A stretch of 41,713 nucleotides of DNA from Candidatus Omnitrophota bacterium (GTDB lineage Bacteria; Omnitrophota; Gorgyraeia; JAHIPI01), in NCBI GenBank assembly GCA_016783745.1, contig JADHVZ010000017.1, positions 1 to 41,713 on the forward strand, read 5' to 3'. Below are positions 8,096 through 16,978 of this stretch, one piece after another. Within the stretch, counting starts at the first letter, position 1. Each line of letters starts with the position of its first letter. The notes under the pieces were generated by a model. It saw only the letters and a program-made list of their open reading frames with translations, had not been told where the DNA came from and did not search any database. The translations under genes and the position numbers were made by a program.

Positions 8096-10108
8096 CTATC
8101 GGAGGGTCACGCCCGGTTTTTCTGCGAGCGCTTTTCTTATGTCGGAATGCGCCTTATCTACGTCTTCGGATGTAAGCGTCTTTTCCTTGCCCCTGTATTC
8201 CACGCGTATAGATAAGCCGTGGTGGCCCTTGGGGATCTGCTTTCCCGTATAGCGGTCAAACAGCTCTATTCTTTCAATAAGATCTCCGCCTTCTTCTTTA
8301 GCGATCGTCGCTATTTTTGAAAATGTAACGGCCGGCCCGGCCACAAGGGACACATCTCTTTTTATGGAAGGAAATTTTGGAATGTCTTTTAATTTTTTCT
8401 CAAGGTTAATATGGCCGATCAGCTCATCGAATGCGATCTCGGCCAGTAATATATCCTGTTTTAAGCCGAAGGCATCCAGCGTCTGATGGCTTAGCGCGGG
8501 GACTCTGCCTATATTTTCCCCGCTATATAATATATCCGGCAGAGAAAACTCAAGCTTTTCAACATCAAGGCCCAGGTTGTTTAAAAGGGCCTCTATCGAT
8601 CCTTTTAAATCAAAAAATGTGACATTATTTTTCTGCCTCTGCCAGTCGCCTGAAAAAAGCCCTGTCATGGCAATGGCCAGATGCGTCTTTTCGCGGTATC
8701 TATTGTCAGCGCCTTTAGAATATACAGCGCCTATCTCGAATATCTTTAAGTCCCTGACCCCGCGGTTAATATTATGGCTCATCACGTTCAAAATGCCCGG
8801 AAGAAGGGCAGGGCGCATCAGTTCCTGTTCCGCGCTCATCGGATTTTTTATAGGTATCGTCGTAGAAAGGTCCACTGAGGCCATATTCAGCACCTGTTTC
8901 CCGAGGAGTCCGTAAGTGATGACCTCGTTCAGCCCCAGTGATGTAAGTGTTTCTTTGACCTTATCCTGCGCCTTCCAAGAAAGAGATTTTCTCTCAGGAT
9001 TTGAGATTATCCTGGGTATAGTGAGGCCTATATTTTCATATCCGTATATGCGGGCGATCTCTTCAACAAGATCCATCTCATACTTCAAATCCCCTCTAAA
9101 GCTGGGGATCGATACCTTAAGCACGCCTTTTTTGGAAGAAGAGCTTTTCAATGAAAGAGCTGATAGTATCTTTTTTACCCGGCTCTCGCTTAGCTTAAGA
9201 TCAAGCACTCTATTGGCCTTATCCGCTCTAAGGGTTATCGTCCTGTCCCTGCCGGGCTTAACCCCTTTGTCGAGGAGGCCGCATATCTCCCCTCCGCAGA
9301 TCTTCGCTATTAAGAGCGCGGCTCTATCGGAAGCGGAAAGCACCATGCCGGCGTCTACGCCTCTTTCAAACCTGTAGCTGGACTCTGAGGCCAGGGTAAG
9401 CCTGTAAGAAGTCCTCCTGACGGAAACCGGATCAAAATAAGCGCTTTCAAGAAGTATATCCTTTGTGCCGGTAGAGACTTCCGTATCCAACCCGCCCATG
9501 ACTCCGCCTATCGCGATAGGCCTTTCCTTATCAGCGATTATGAGCATATTCTTTTCCAGTGGCTTTATTGACTGGTCGATGGCGGTGATCTTCTCGCCGG
9601 ATCTAGCGCGTCTTATTATAATTGACTTGCCGAGTATCTTATCGTGATCAAAGGCGTGCATGGGCTGGCCAAGCTCAAAAAGCACAAAGTTTGTGATGTC
9701 AACTACGTTATTGACCGGCTTGAGCCCCATAGAAATCAGTTTATCTTTCAACCAGGCGGGAGACTCCCCCACCACTACGCCGCGTATGAGCCGCGCGGTA
9801 TATCTGGGGCACAGGTCCTTATCTTTGATCTCGACGGCAAAGTCAGGCTTGCCGGCCTTTTGCTTCTTCATCTTTAAGGGCGGCATTTTGATTTCCTTGC
9901 CGGTCAGGGCAGCCAGTTCGCGGGCCAGCCCGATATAGCTCAGGCAATCGCTTCTATTGGGCGTTATCTCTATATCCATGATAGGATCGCCGCCCATATC
10001 ATCGACGGCCTTGACCTCGCTACCGCTCATAGTAAGAAGCTTTACGACATCATCCAGCGGCTTCTTTACGTCTATGTATTCTTTCAGCCAGTTATAGTTT
10101 ATTTTCAT
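8096..10108 (-). CDS. pheT: Phenylalanyl-tRNA synthetase beta subunit, lacking the N-terminal tRNA-binding OB domain
   Basis: 670 residues against about 800 in most bacteria. The N-terminus MKINYNWLKEYIDV runs to GSEVKAVDDMG and then jumps directly to MDIEITPNRSDCLS; the EMAPII-like OB fold (B2) that normally sits between these is absent, cleanly and in frame. The B3/B4 editing region, B5 domain and the C-terminal FDX-ACB anticodon-binding domain (KFPSIKRDVSLV ... GLSIRVEYRG) are all present. With PheS it forms the alpha2-beta2 enzyme that charges tRNA-Phe. Unusually, 639 bases of palindromic repeats separate it from pheS. Start ATG at 10108. Confidence 0.95.
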   Translation of the reverse strand: MKINYNWLKEYIDVKKPLDDVVKLLTMSGSEVKAVDDMGGDPIMDIEITPNRSDCLSYIGLARELAALTGKEIKMPPLKMKKQKAGKPDFAVEIKDKDLCPRYTARLIRGVVVGESPAWLKDKLISMGLKPVNNVVDITNFVLFELGQPMHAFDHDKILGKSIIIRRARSGEKITAIDQSIKPLEKNMLIIADKERPIAIGGVMGGLDTEVSTGTKDILLESAYFDPVSVRRTSYRLTLASESSYRFERGVDAGMVLSASDRAALLIAKICGGEICGLLDKGVKPGRDRTITLRADKANRVLDLKLSESRVKKILSALSLKSSSSKKGVLKVSIPSFRGDLKYEMDLVEEIARIYGYENIGLTIPRIISNPERKSLSWKAQDKVKETLTSLGLNEVITYGLLGKQVLNMASVDLSTTIPIKNPMSAEQELMRPALLPGILNVMSHNINRGVRDLKIFEIGAVYSKGADNRYREKTHLAIAMTGLFSGDWQRQKNNVTFFDLKGSIEALLNNLGLDVEKLEFSLPDILYSGENIGRVPALSHQTLDAFGLKQDILLAEIAFDELIGHINLEKKLKDIPKFPSIKRDVSLVAGPAVTFSKIATIAKEEGGDLIERIELFDRYTGKQIPKGHHGLSIRVEYRGKEKTLTSEDVDKAHSDIRKALAEKPGVTLR

Positions 10109-10160
10109 AACTCATCCAAATAATAGAAATAATGATCAGCATTATCATTATAGCATGTTT

Positions 10161-10476
10161 TAAGCAATGTTGATCTTCTCTCGCTCCACAAAAATACATC
10201 GTGGAAGTTCGGTCATTGCCTCAAAACACGCTCCGGATTTGGACAAAACTAAGGTCGTTCGACCGGGGAACCCTCCGGAATTCCCAGCGTTGTTATTGCG
10301 GGGTCAGTTCCGGTCTCCCTCGGTCTCACTCCCAAGTTTTGTTTCCAAATCCTCCGCTATGGTTTTGAGTCAAGTGCCCGAACTTCCACTATACATTTAT
10401 CCCGCTCGAGATTTTTGACGCTCTGCTCAATAACAAACAATTCGAGAGTTGCATGATAAATCCTGAGTTTAGTTAT
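10161..10476. repeat. Large imperfect palindrome 1 between pheS and pheT
   Basis: GTGGAAGTTCGG (10201-10212) pairs with its complement at 10378-10389. CTCAAAAC pairs with GTTTTGAG, and GGATTTGGACAAAACT (10235-10250) pairs with 10335-10352 apart from a 2-base bulge. So about 190 bases fold into one nested hairpin. Upstream lies TAAGCAATGTTGAT (10161-10174), repeated at 10476. AACAAACAATTCGAGAG (10432-10448) recurs in the elements at 17.1 and 20.4 kb. No coding potential is seen. Confidence 0.75.
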
Positions 10477-10716
10477 AAGCAATGTTGATATTCACGAGCG
10501 AATCAAAAATTTAGCCTCGAGCAAGCAAAAAATCGGTTTCTAAAAGGACGGTCGATGTCCGGTAGCACTTACTACGCTCCGGTCCTTCGCTTTGTAAAGC
10601 AAAGCGAAGGATGAGCCGACGCGGTAGCGTCAGGCGAGTTCGACCGTCCCCGATTTTTTGCGCCGCGAGAGGCGTTAAAAATTTTTGTTGAGCAGAGTGG
10701 ATATCAACATTGCTTA
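10476..10716. repeat. Large palindrome 2 with 16-bp perfect termini
   Basis: TAAGCAATGTTGATAT (10476-10491) is exactly inverted at 10701-10716. Inside are AAAAAATCGG/CCGATTTTTT, GGACGGTCGA/TCGACCGTCC and a central hairpin CTTCGCTTTG/CAAAGCGAAG. The whole segment is a nested stem. Its terminus also matches the start of palindrome 1, so the two form one composite block. It looks like a MITE-type element, or a structured RNA, inserted in the pheST operon. Confidence 0.8.
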
Positions 10717-10747
10717 CACACTATCACTTATTTCGCTTTAACAATGA

Positions 10748-11794
10748 TCAAAACTGCTTCAAAAAACGCAAATCATTCTCGTAAAATATCCTTATATCTC
10801 CTATGCCCCACTTGAGCATCGCTATGCGCTCCACGCCCATACCGAAGGCAAATCCTGTCCACTTATCCGGCGAGTAACCGACCGCCTCAAAGACCTTCGG
10901 ATTCACCATGCCCGCGCCCAGGATCTCAAGCCATCCCTTCCTCCCGCATACCCTGCAGCCCTTGCCTTTACAGATCATGCAGGAGACATCCACCTCCACG
11001 CTGGGCTCTGTAAATGGGAAAAAATGCGGCCTGAATCTTGTCTCTGTGCTCTTACCGAACATCTCCTTGCAAAATAGATCGAGAATACCCTTTAAATCGG
11101 AAAATTTAATATTTTTATTCACCATCAGGCCTTCGATCTGATGGAACATGAACGAGTGCGAAGCGTCTGTCGCGTCAGGCCTGAATACCTTACCCGGCGC
11201 GATGATCTGCAGGGGCGGTTCTTCCTTTTCCATTATCCTTATCTGGACTGTGGAGGTCTGGCTCCTGAGCAGTGCCTTGTGATCCGTGCCGGTTCTTTCA
11301 TGTCTTTCGGCGGCCACATCAAGAAAGAATGTGTGAAATGTCTCGCGTGACGGGTGATCGTCCGGTATATTGAGCGCTGTAAAATTATAATACTCTGTCT
11401 CGATCTCAGGGCCCTCTACTATCCTGAATCCCAGGCCTAAAAATACGTCGCAGATCTCGTCGATGGCTTGCGTGAGAGGATGCTTTGAGCCTAAATCAAA
11501 TTTTGCGCCGGGAAGGGAAGAATCTATCCCGCTTGGCTTGCCGGCCGGTACCGGAGCGCCCGATGCGGATCCTTGCTTAAACCTTCCCTCTATGGAAGCC
11601 TTAAGAACATTTATCATCTTGCCCACATACGGCCTGTCCTCAGGAGGCGCGTCTTTAATGGACTTGATCATCTCGGTAAGCGCGCCCTTACGGCCGATAT
11701 ATTTTATCCGCACCGCTTCCAGTTCTTCCTGAGTCCGGACGCTGCTTAAGGCTTCTTTGATCTCTTGTTCCAGCTTTTGTATTTTTTCTTTCAT
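10748..11794 (-). CDS. pheS: Phenylalanyl-tRNA synthetase alpha subunit
   Basis: 348 residues, the full family length. The N-terminus is the antiparallel coiled coil (KEKIQKLEQEIKEALSS). Class II motif 2 (TSTVQIRIME ... PGKVFRPDATDASHSFMFHQ) and motif 3 (GFAFGMGVERIAML) are intact. CMICKGKGCRVCG is a Cys cluster, probably zinc-binding, of the kind found in many PheS proteins. It activates phenylalanine and forms alpha2-beta2 with PheT. The gene is upstream of pheT in transcription order but separated by repeats, so the two may not be co-expressed simply. Confidence 0.95.
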   Translation of the reverse strand: MKEKIQKLEQEIKEALSSVRTQEELEAVRIKYIGRKGALTEMIKSIKDAPPEDRPYVGKMINVLKASIEGRFKQGSASGAPVPAGKPSGIDSSLPGAKFDLGSKHPLTQAIDEICDVFLGLGFRIVEGPEIETEYYNFTALNIPDDHPSRETFHTFFLDVAAERHERTGTDHKALLRSQTSTVQIRIMEKEEPPLQIIAPGKVFRPDATDASHSFMFHQIEGLMVNKNIKFSDLKGILDLFCKEMFGKSTETRFRPHFFPFTEPSVEVDVSCMICKGKGCRVCGRKGWLEILGAGMVNPKVFEAVGYSPDKWTGFAFGMGVERIAMLKWGIGDIRIFYENDLRFLKQF

Positions 11795-11810
11795 GTTAAG
11801 CCGTTTATTA

Positions 11811-12488
11811 TTAATGCTTCTTCTTAAGCTTATCTATATATTCGTTAGAGCCGATGACTACAAGTACATCGTCAGCCTTGATCGCCTCGTCGGCCTTCGG
11901 GGCTACTTCTATTTTTTCCCGCTCTTTTGACTCACCCAAGCCTTTGACTTTTCTTTTAAGGGCGATGACATTTATGCCGTGCTTTGCCCTTATATCAAGT
12001 TCCCTCAAGGTCTTCCCGACAAAATCAGGCGGAGAGATTATCTCGACTATGCTTGAATCGCCTGAAAGATCGATGTGATCAAGGACTTGCGGCGAAACAA
12101 GCGAGTTGGCCACCCTATGGCCCATGTCCCGCTCAGGCATTACTATGCGCGTGGCGCCTATTTTACTCAATACGGTCTTATGATCATCTGACATCGCTTT
12201 CGCGACTATCTCTTTTATCCCCATCCCCTTCAGCGTCAATGTAATAAGAATGCTCGCCTCCAGGTCTCCGATAGCCACTACCGCCACATCTACGTCCTGT
12301 ACGCCAAGCGCCTTTAAGGCCTTGTCGTCTCTGGCATCCACGCACACCGCCTGGCTGATCATCTCCGACATCTCCTGGACTATCTGCTCGCTGGAATCTA
12401 TGCCGATGACTTCTTTTCCCTTTTTACTCAAGGTCTGCGCGAGGCTTGCACCAAATCTGCCTAATCCGATAACCGCGAATTGTCTCAT
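11811..12488 (-). CDS. TrkA/KtrA-type potassium channel regulatory (RCK) protein
   Basis: 225 residues from MRQFAVIGLGRFG; AAGGGGG precedes this ATG, which decides it over an in-frame ATG six codons earlier. The N-terminal RCK domain has the Rossmann motif GLGRFGASLA with the acidic end of strand 2 (GIDSS), so it binds a dinucleotide or ATP/ADP. The C-terminal RCK_C ligand domain follows (SSIVEIISPPDFVGKTL). It is a cytoplasmic ring that gates the KtrB-like pore encoded just upstream. The two genes are 14 bases apart from the chosen start. Confidence 0.9.
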   Translation of the reverse strand: MRQFAVIGLGRFGASLAQTLSKKGKEVIGIDSSEQIVQEMSEMISQAVCVDARDDKALKALGVQDVDVAVVAIGDLEASILITLTLKGMGIKEIVAKAMSDDHKTVLSKIGATRIVMPERDMGHRVANSLVSPQVLDHIDLSGDSSIVEIISPPDFVGKTLRELDIRAKHGINVIALKRKVKGLGESKEREKIEVAPKADEAIKADDVLVVIGSNEYIDKLKKKH

Positions 12489-12502
12489 CTTTGCCCCCTT
12501 TA

Positions 12503-13852
12503 TCATCCGACCATTAATTTTTCTTCGGGATAGGAGAATACGAGCTTCTCCTCACGTATGGCGATCGCAAGGGCCATAGTCAGCGGCCCTATCCTTCCGA
12601 TGAACATAGTCACCGTTATCAAGATCTTGCCTAATGCCGTAAGCCCGGGAGTAACGCCTGTTGTCAGCCCCACGGTCCCAAAAGCGGAAGTGACTTCGAA
12701 TAAGGACCTGATGACCAGGTCTTTCGTCCCGAGATTATTCTTCTCGAATATTATAAACAAAAATGTGGCGAGTAATATCCAGCCGACGGCAAGAATAAAT
12801 ATGAGGATGGCTCGCCGCACGATCGTTCTGGGTATAGTGCGGCCGAACATGAATACCTTTCCTCTATTCTTGCTCATAGTCCAGGCTGTGGCAACGACAA
12901 CCGCGAATGTGCAGGTCTTTATGCCGCCGCCCGTCGAACCGGGGGAGGCGCCTATAAACATAAGAAACACTAAAAGCACGAGTGTGCCTGGCGCCAGCTT
13001 CGATACGGGTAATGTATTAAACCCTGCTGTCCTGGAGGTCACTGACTGAAAAGCGGACCCCAGCAACTTATCTTTAAACGGCATCGCCTTCATCGTGTTG
13101 CCGCTTTCAAGAAAAAATATAAGGCCGGCGCCCGCTATTATCAGGACAAGCGATGTCGTAAGCACTATTTTGGATTGAAGGCTGATGCGCGGCTTTCGGT
13201 ATGTCCGCTTGGAGAATATTCCTTTGATGACATCCAGTATGACCACAAAACCTATACCGCCCAGGAATATAAGGAAGATCATTATCAGATTTATATAAAT
13301 ATCCCCTTTAAAATCCATAAAACTGTTGGAAAAGAGCGAAAATCCGGCGTTACAAAAAGCCGAAACCGAATGGAATACGGATTTAGCCAGCCTCTCCTGC
13401 ATGGGCCAGGTTTCAGTATAACTCCATCTTAAAAACAAGAGAGATGCGCCTATTAATTCTACAGCTACGGTAAGGCCGATGATATACTTTATGAGCCTCT
13501 TTGCCCTGTACCCCCTGGTATGATCAAGGGCGCCCTGGATAACATCATATTCCCTTAAGGTGAGCCTTCTGCCAAGGATAACCGCGAAAAACGTGGATAA
13601 TGTCATTATTCCCAGGCCGCCCGCCTGAAATAGAAGAAATATGACCGTTTGTCCGAAAGGGCTCCAGTCGTGCGGAGTATCGCGCACTATTAAGCCGGTG
13701 ACGCATGTCGCGCTTGTCGCGGTAAATATCCTGTCCACCAGGCTTATGCCGCCTTTAGCGCCCTGAGCTACAGGCAGGCTCAAAAGCAATGTGCCTATAA
13801 CGATTGCCAGAAAAAAACTCAGCGCTACCGCCTGTGGCGGCTTCAGCTTCAT
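12503..13852 (-). CDS. TrkH/KtrB family potassium transporter, membrane subunit
   Basis: 449 residues, multi-pass. Start at the ATG of MKLKPPQAVALSFF, because AAGGAG sits 7 bases upstream; a GTG ten codons earlier has no such site. The selectivity-filter repeats are visible: TSATCVTGL, SAFCNAGFSL, TSRTAGFNTL and TSAFGTVGLTTG, each with the expected glycine. It is a K+ (Na+-coupled) uptake pore in the inner membrane working with the adjacent RCK protein. The length (about 450) favours the KtrB subtype. Confidence 0.93.
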   Translation of the reverse strand: MKLKPPQAVALSFFLAIVIGTLLLSLPVAQGAKGGISLVDRIFTATSATCVTGLIVRDTPHDWSPFGQTVIFLLFQAGGLGIMTLSTFFAVILGRRLTLREYDVIQGALDHTRGYRAKRLIKYIIGLTVAVELIGASLLFLRWSYTETWPMQERLAKSVFHSVSAFCNAGFSLFSNSFMDFKGDIYINLIMIFLIFLGGIGFVVILDVIKGIFSKRTYRKPRISLQSKIVLTTSLVLIIAGAGLIFFLESGNTMKAMPFKDKLLGSAFQSVTSRTAGFNTLPVSKLAPGTLVLLVFLMFIGASPGSTGGGIKTCTFAVVVATAWTMSKNRGKVFMFGRTIPRTIVRRAILIFILAVGWILLATFLFIIFEKNNLGTKDLVIRSLFEVTSAFGTVGLTTGVTPGLTALGKILITVTMFIGRIGPLTMALAIAIREEKLVFSYPEEKLMVG

Positions 13853-13895
13853 CCATTGACTCCTTGTCATCCAAAGGGGCACGTCCCCATACGCT

Positions 13896-14258
13896 CTATT
13901 TACTGCCCAGCGCCTTCTTGGAAGCCTCTACCAGCTTATCAAACCCGGTTTTGTCGTGAGCGGCTATCTCGGCAAGCATTTTTCTATTGATGACGGCATT
14001 CGCTTTTTTGAGCCCGTTCATAAATTTGCTGTAAGAGATATCGTGCGCTCTGCAAGCCGCGTTGATCCTTGTTATCCAGAGGCCTCTAAAATCTCTCTTG
14101 CGGGCCTTTCTGTCTCTATAGCTATAGGCCATTGCTCTGGCAACAGACTCTTTTGCCGTCCTGTGCAGCCTGCTGCGCGCGCCATACTGGCCCTTTGCCA
14201 GCTTCAATACTCTTTTTCTTCTTCTCTTGGATGCCGCTGCGTGTTTTACTCGTGCCAT
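13896..14258 (-). CDS. rplT: 50S ribosomal protein L20
   Basis: 120 residues, typical length. The N-terminus MARVKHAAASKRRRKRVLKL and the block LWITRINAACRAHDISYSKFMNGL are hallmarks of L20. It binds 23S rRNA early in assembly and, in E. coli and Bacillus, represses its own operon. It lies directly after rpmI (11-base gap) in the standard infC-rpmI-rplT order. Confidence 0.98.
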   Translation of the reverse strand: MARVKHAAASKRRRKRVLKLAKGQYGARSRLHRTAKESVARAMAYSYRDRKARKRDFRGLWITRINAACRAHDISYSKFMNGLKKANAVINRKMLAEIAAHDKTGFDKLVEASKKALGSK

Positions 14259-14269
14259 GGTTTCTCCTT

Positions 14270-14467
14270 TTATCCGTAGGGCAGCTGTCTCTTTATCCTT
14301 TTCACAAATGACGATGAGACAAGCGTTCCTCTTCTAAGCCGCCTTTTTCTTGCTCTCGTCTTTTTAGTCAATATGTGGCTGCGGCCGGCTTGCGTTCTCT
14401 TGATCTTTCCTGTTTTAGTGATCTTAAACCGCTTAGCCACTGCTTTTCTTGTTTTTAGTTTAGGCAT
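14270..14467 (-). CDS. rpmI: 50S ribosomal protein L35
   Basis: 65 residues; [20 protein letters not shown], then the RRGTLV...[10 protein letters not shown] end, all characteristic of bL35. Highly basic. Middle gene of infC-rpmI-rplT. A heptad hairpin occupies the unusually wide space between it and infC. Confidence 0.98.
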   Translation of the reverse strand: MPKLKTRKAVAKRFKITKTGKIKRTQAGRSHILTKKTRARKRRLRRGTLVSSSFVKRIKRQLPYG

Positions 14468-14492
14468 GTATTTCTCCTGTGTTAGTTATAAA

Positions 14493-14583
14493 TACGGTTT
14501 ACGGTTCATGGTTTACGGTTTACGGAACAACCCCCGGATTTTAAAACCGTACACCGTTAACCGGATACCGTAAACCGGATAAA
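14493..14583. repeat. Heptad-repeat hairpin (GTTTACG type) between infC and rpmI
   Basis: Tandem 7-base units of the form GTTTACG/GTTCATG form the left arm, and the right arm is the complement (CCGTAAACCGGAT and ACCGTTAACC units). Units are imperfect copies of each other. It lies inside an operon, so it is transcribed and could fold in the mRNA. Confidence 0.8.
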
Positions 14584-14599
14584 CGAAATATCAACCAAT

Positions 14600-15106
14600 C
14601 TATTTAGGCGTGAGGAACATGACCATGAATCTGCCTTCGAGCGACGGATGCTTTTCCACTTTGGCGATCTCGCTTAGATCCGTCATGAGCCTTGCCATAA
14701 GCTGCCTGCCCACATCGGTATGCGCCATCTGGCGCCCCCGGAATATCAGAGTGACCTTAGTCTTGTCACCCCGCTCCAGAAAACGCTTTAGATGCCGCAG
14801 CTTTGTCTGGTAGTCATGCTCTTCGATGTTCGGCTTCAGCCTGATCTCTTTGATATGTACTACCTTCTGCTTCTTCCGCGCGAGCCGCTCTTTCTTTTCC
14901 TGTTCGTATTTGAACTTGGAAAAGTCCATTATGCGGCACACGGGCGGCTTGGCGGCCGGAGCAACTTCGACGAGGTCAAGGTTGCTGTCCTTGGCCATCT
15001 TTAAGCCTTCGTTGACCGGCATGACTCCTGCCTGCTCACCGCTCTCGCTTATTAGCCTGATCTCCTTCGCGCGTATACTCTCGTTGATCCTTACTCTGAT
15101 CTGAAT
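14600..15106 (-). CDS. infC: Translation initiation factor IF-3, probable AUU start
   Basis: 168 residues from the proposed start. N-domain RVRINESIRAKEIRLISESGEQ, linker KERLARKKQK, C-domain KEIRLKPNIEEHDYQTKLRH and VTLIFRGRQMAH are all standard. It prevents 50S docking and proofreads start codons. The strong Shine-Dalgarno GGGGGTGAT lies 8 bases before an ATT codon (15106-15104); no ATG is available nearby. AUU starts are the classical autoregulatory feature of infC, because IF-3 discriminates against them, so I prefer this over the GTG three codons upstream, which would sit inside the Shine-Dalgarno. Confidence 0.93.
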   Translation of the reverse strand: MQIRVRINESIRAKEIRLISESGEQAGVMPVNEGLKMAKDSNLDLVEVAPAAKPPVCRIMDFSKFKYEQEKKERLARKKQKVVHIKEIRLKPNIEEHDYQTKLRHLKRFLERGDKTKVTLIFRGRQMAHTDVGRQLMARLMTDLSEIAKVEKHPSLEGRFMVMFLTPK

Positions 15107-15123
15107 AGAAATCACCCCCTGTT

Positions 15124-16836
15124 CTATTTTTTATTATCTATCTCGTCCCCGGCGCGTTTCAGGAAATCCTTCATCTTCATCGTGCCAAGGTTACCTTCTT
15201 TTTTAGACCTTACCGCCACTGTCCCGGTCCCGGTCTCTTTTTCCCCTACGACCAGCATGTACGGGATCTTTTCGAGTTCCGCCTCTCTGATCTTCTTCTG
15301 CATCTTCTCGTCCCGGATGTCAACCTTTGCCCTCAATCCTTCCGCGGCCAGTTCTTCCTTTAAGGCCTCAGCGTAACCGTTCTGGCTGCTTGAGATAGGG
15401 ATGACCGCGATCTGTACCGGCGCAAGCCACAGCGGGAACTCTCCGGCGTAATGTTCTATTAAAGTACCTATGAAACGCTCTATACTTCCCAGTATCACCC
15501 TATGCAGTATGATAGGCCTATGCTCCTTGCCGTCGGCGCCTATATATGTCAGGTCGAATCTCTCCGGCAGGACAAAATCGCATTGTATCGTAGCGCACTG
15601 CCACGGGCGCTTCAGGGCGTCTTTGATCTTTATGTCGATCTTCGGCCCGTAAAAAGCGCCTTCGCCCTCGCATATATTATATTCAAGTTTTTTCCGCTTA
15701 AGAGAATTTATCAATGCCGCCTGAGCCGCGTCCCAATCCTCTTCTTTGCCGATATATTTAGGGGGCCTGGTGCTTATTTCGATATCAAGGTCTTTGAAAC
15801 CGAAAATATCCATTACGTCTTTGACAAAATCGATGACCCTTACGATCTCATCCTCTACCTGCTCCCTTAAGCAGAAAATATGCGCGTCATCCTGCGTAAA
15901 GCCCCTTACCCTTAAAAGGCCGTGGAGCACGCCGGATTTCTCGTGACGGTAGACGTCCCCGAGCTCAAAATATCTAATAGGCAATTCCCTGTAGCTTCTG
16001 AGGCTTGATTTATACGTAATCATATGCCCCGGGCAGTTCATGGGCTTGATGGCGAACTCTTTATTCTCCATCTTAAAGATGTACATATTCTCTTTATAAT
16101 AATCATAATGGCCGGACTGGATCCATATGTCGCTCTTCAATATGTGCGGGCCTCGTACTAATTCGTAACCTCGCTTTAGATGTTCTTTTTTGATAAAGTC
16201 TTCGATGATGCTCCTGAGCATCGCGCCTTTGGGATAATATAGTACGAGTCCGGCGCCGATATTATCCTGTATGGTAAAAAGCTTGAGCGATTTGCCGAGC
16301 TTGCGATGATCTCTTTTTTTGGACTCTTCGACAAAATGTAAATACTGCGAGAGCTGCTTCTTCTCCGGGAAGGCTGTGCCGTAAATACGCTGAAGCATCG
16401 GATTATTCTCGCTGCCGCGCCAATAAGCGCCCGCGATAGAGAGAAGTTTAAAATTTTTCACCTCTCCAGTAGACCCCACGTGAGGGCCCTTGCAAAGATC
16501 CGTGAATTTGCCGTGCTTATATATAGATACCTTTTCATCCGGAAGACCTTTTATGAGCTCCACTTTATATTTCTCGCCCATTTTCTCGAAAAGTTTAAGC
16601 GCCGCGTCCCTGCCCATATCCTCATGCGTGAAGGCGCCGCCTTCCGAGATTATCTCCCGCATCACTTTCTCTATTTTGACGAGGTCCTCCGGCACAAAAG
16701 GCTCTTCCCGGTCAAAATCATAATAGAACCCGTCCTCGATCGCCGGGCCCATACCGAGCTTTACTTCCGGGTACAACTGTTTCACCGCATCCGCCATGAT
16801 GTGCGACGCGCTATGTCTTAGCTTCTCGAGATCCAT
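15124..16836 (-). CDS. thrS: Threonyl-tRNA synthetase without the TGS domain
   Basis: 570 residues from MDLEKLRHSASHIM; E. coli ThrRS is about 640 and begins with a TGS domain that is absent here. The editing domain is complete, with RHSASH and DLCKGPHVG carrying the His/Cys residues that hydrolyse Ser-tRNA-Thr. The class II core has MNCPGHM (zinc Cys), YRHEKSGVLHGLLRVRGFTQ and LGSIERFIG. The C-terminal anticodon domain follows (LWLAPVQIAVIPIS). The 21-codon upstream extension overlaps tRNA-Leu and is rejected. It heads thrS-infC-rpmI-rplT. No T-box leader is visible between tRNA-Leu and the ATG. Confidence 0.95.
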   Translation of the reverse strand: MDLEKLRHSASHIMADAVKQLYPEVKLGMGPAIEDGFYYDFDREEPFVPEDLVKIEKVMREIISEGGAFTHEDMGRDAALKLFEKMGEKYKVELIKGLPDEKVSIYKHGKFTDLCKGPHVGSTGEVKNFKLLSIAGAYWRGSENNPMLQRIYGTAFPEKKQLSQYLHFVEESKKRDHRKLGKSLKLFTIQDNIGAGLVLYYPKGAMLRSIIEDFIKKEHLKRGYELVRGPHILKSDIWIQSGHYDYYKENMYIFKMENKEFAIKPMNCPGHMITYKSSLRSYRELPIRYFELGDVYRHEKSGVLHGLLRVRGFTQDDAHIFCLREQVEDEIVRVIDFVKDVMDIFGFKDLDIEISTRPPKYIGKEEDWDAAQAALINSLKRKKLEYNICEGEGAFYGPKIDIKIKDALKRPWQCATIQCDFVLPERFDLTYIGADGKEHRPIILHRVILGSIERFIGTLIEHYAGEFPLWLAPVQIAVIPISSSQNGYAEALKEELAAEGLRAKVDIRDEKMQKKIREAELEKIPYMLVVGEKETGTGTVAVRSKKEGNLGTMKMKDFLKRAGDEIDNKK

Positions 16837-16871
16837 GAACCGTCCTATATGTAAATGTCTATCTTGTAAAC

Positions 16872-16959
16872 TGGTGCCGGGAGAGGGACTCGAACCCACA
16901 GGTCCTTAACGGACAATGGATTTTAAGTCCATCGTGTTTGCCAATTTCACCATCCCGGC
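16872..16959 (-). tRNA. tRNA-Leu (anticodon TAA)
   Basis: The acceptor stem GCCGGGA closes with TCCCGGC, followed by A and an encoded CCA. The anticodon stem-loop GGACT-TAA-AATCC gives TAA. A long variable arm typical of class II tRNA-Leu is present, and the T-arm is GGGTTCGAGTCCC. Runs on the minus strand just upstream of thrS. Confidence 0.95.
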
Positions 16960-16978
16960 ATTTATTTGTATAAGTGAG

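Noticed and set aside
16837-16871. T-box or other leader ahead of thrS
   Set aside because: Only 35 bases separate tRNA-Leu from the start codon, too short for a T-box.
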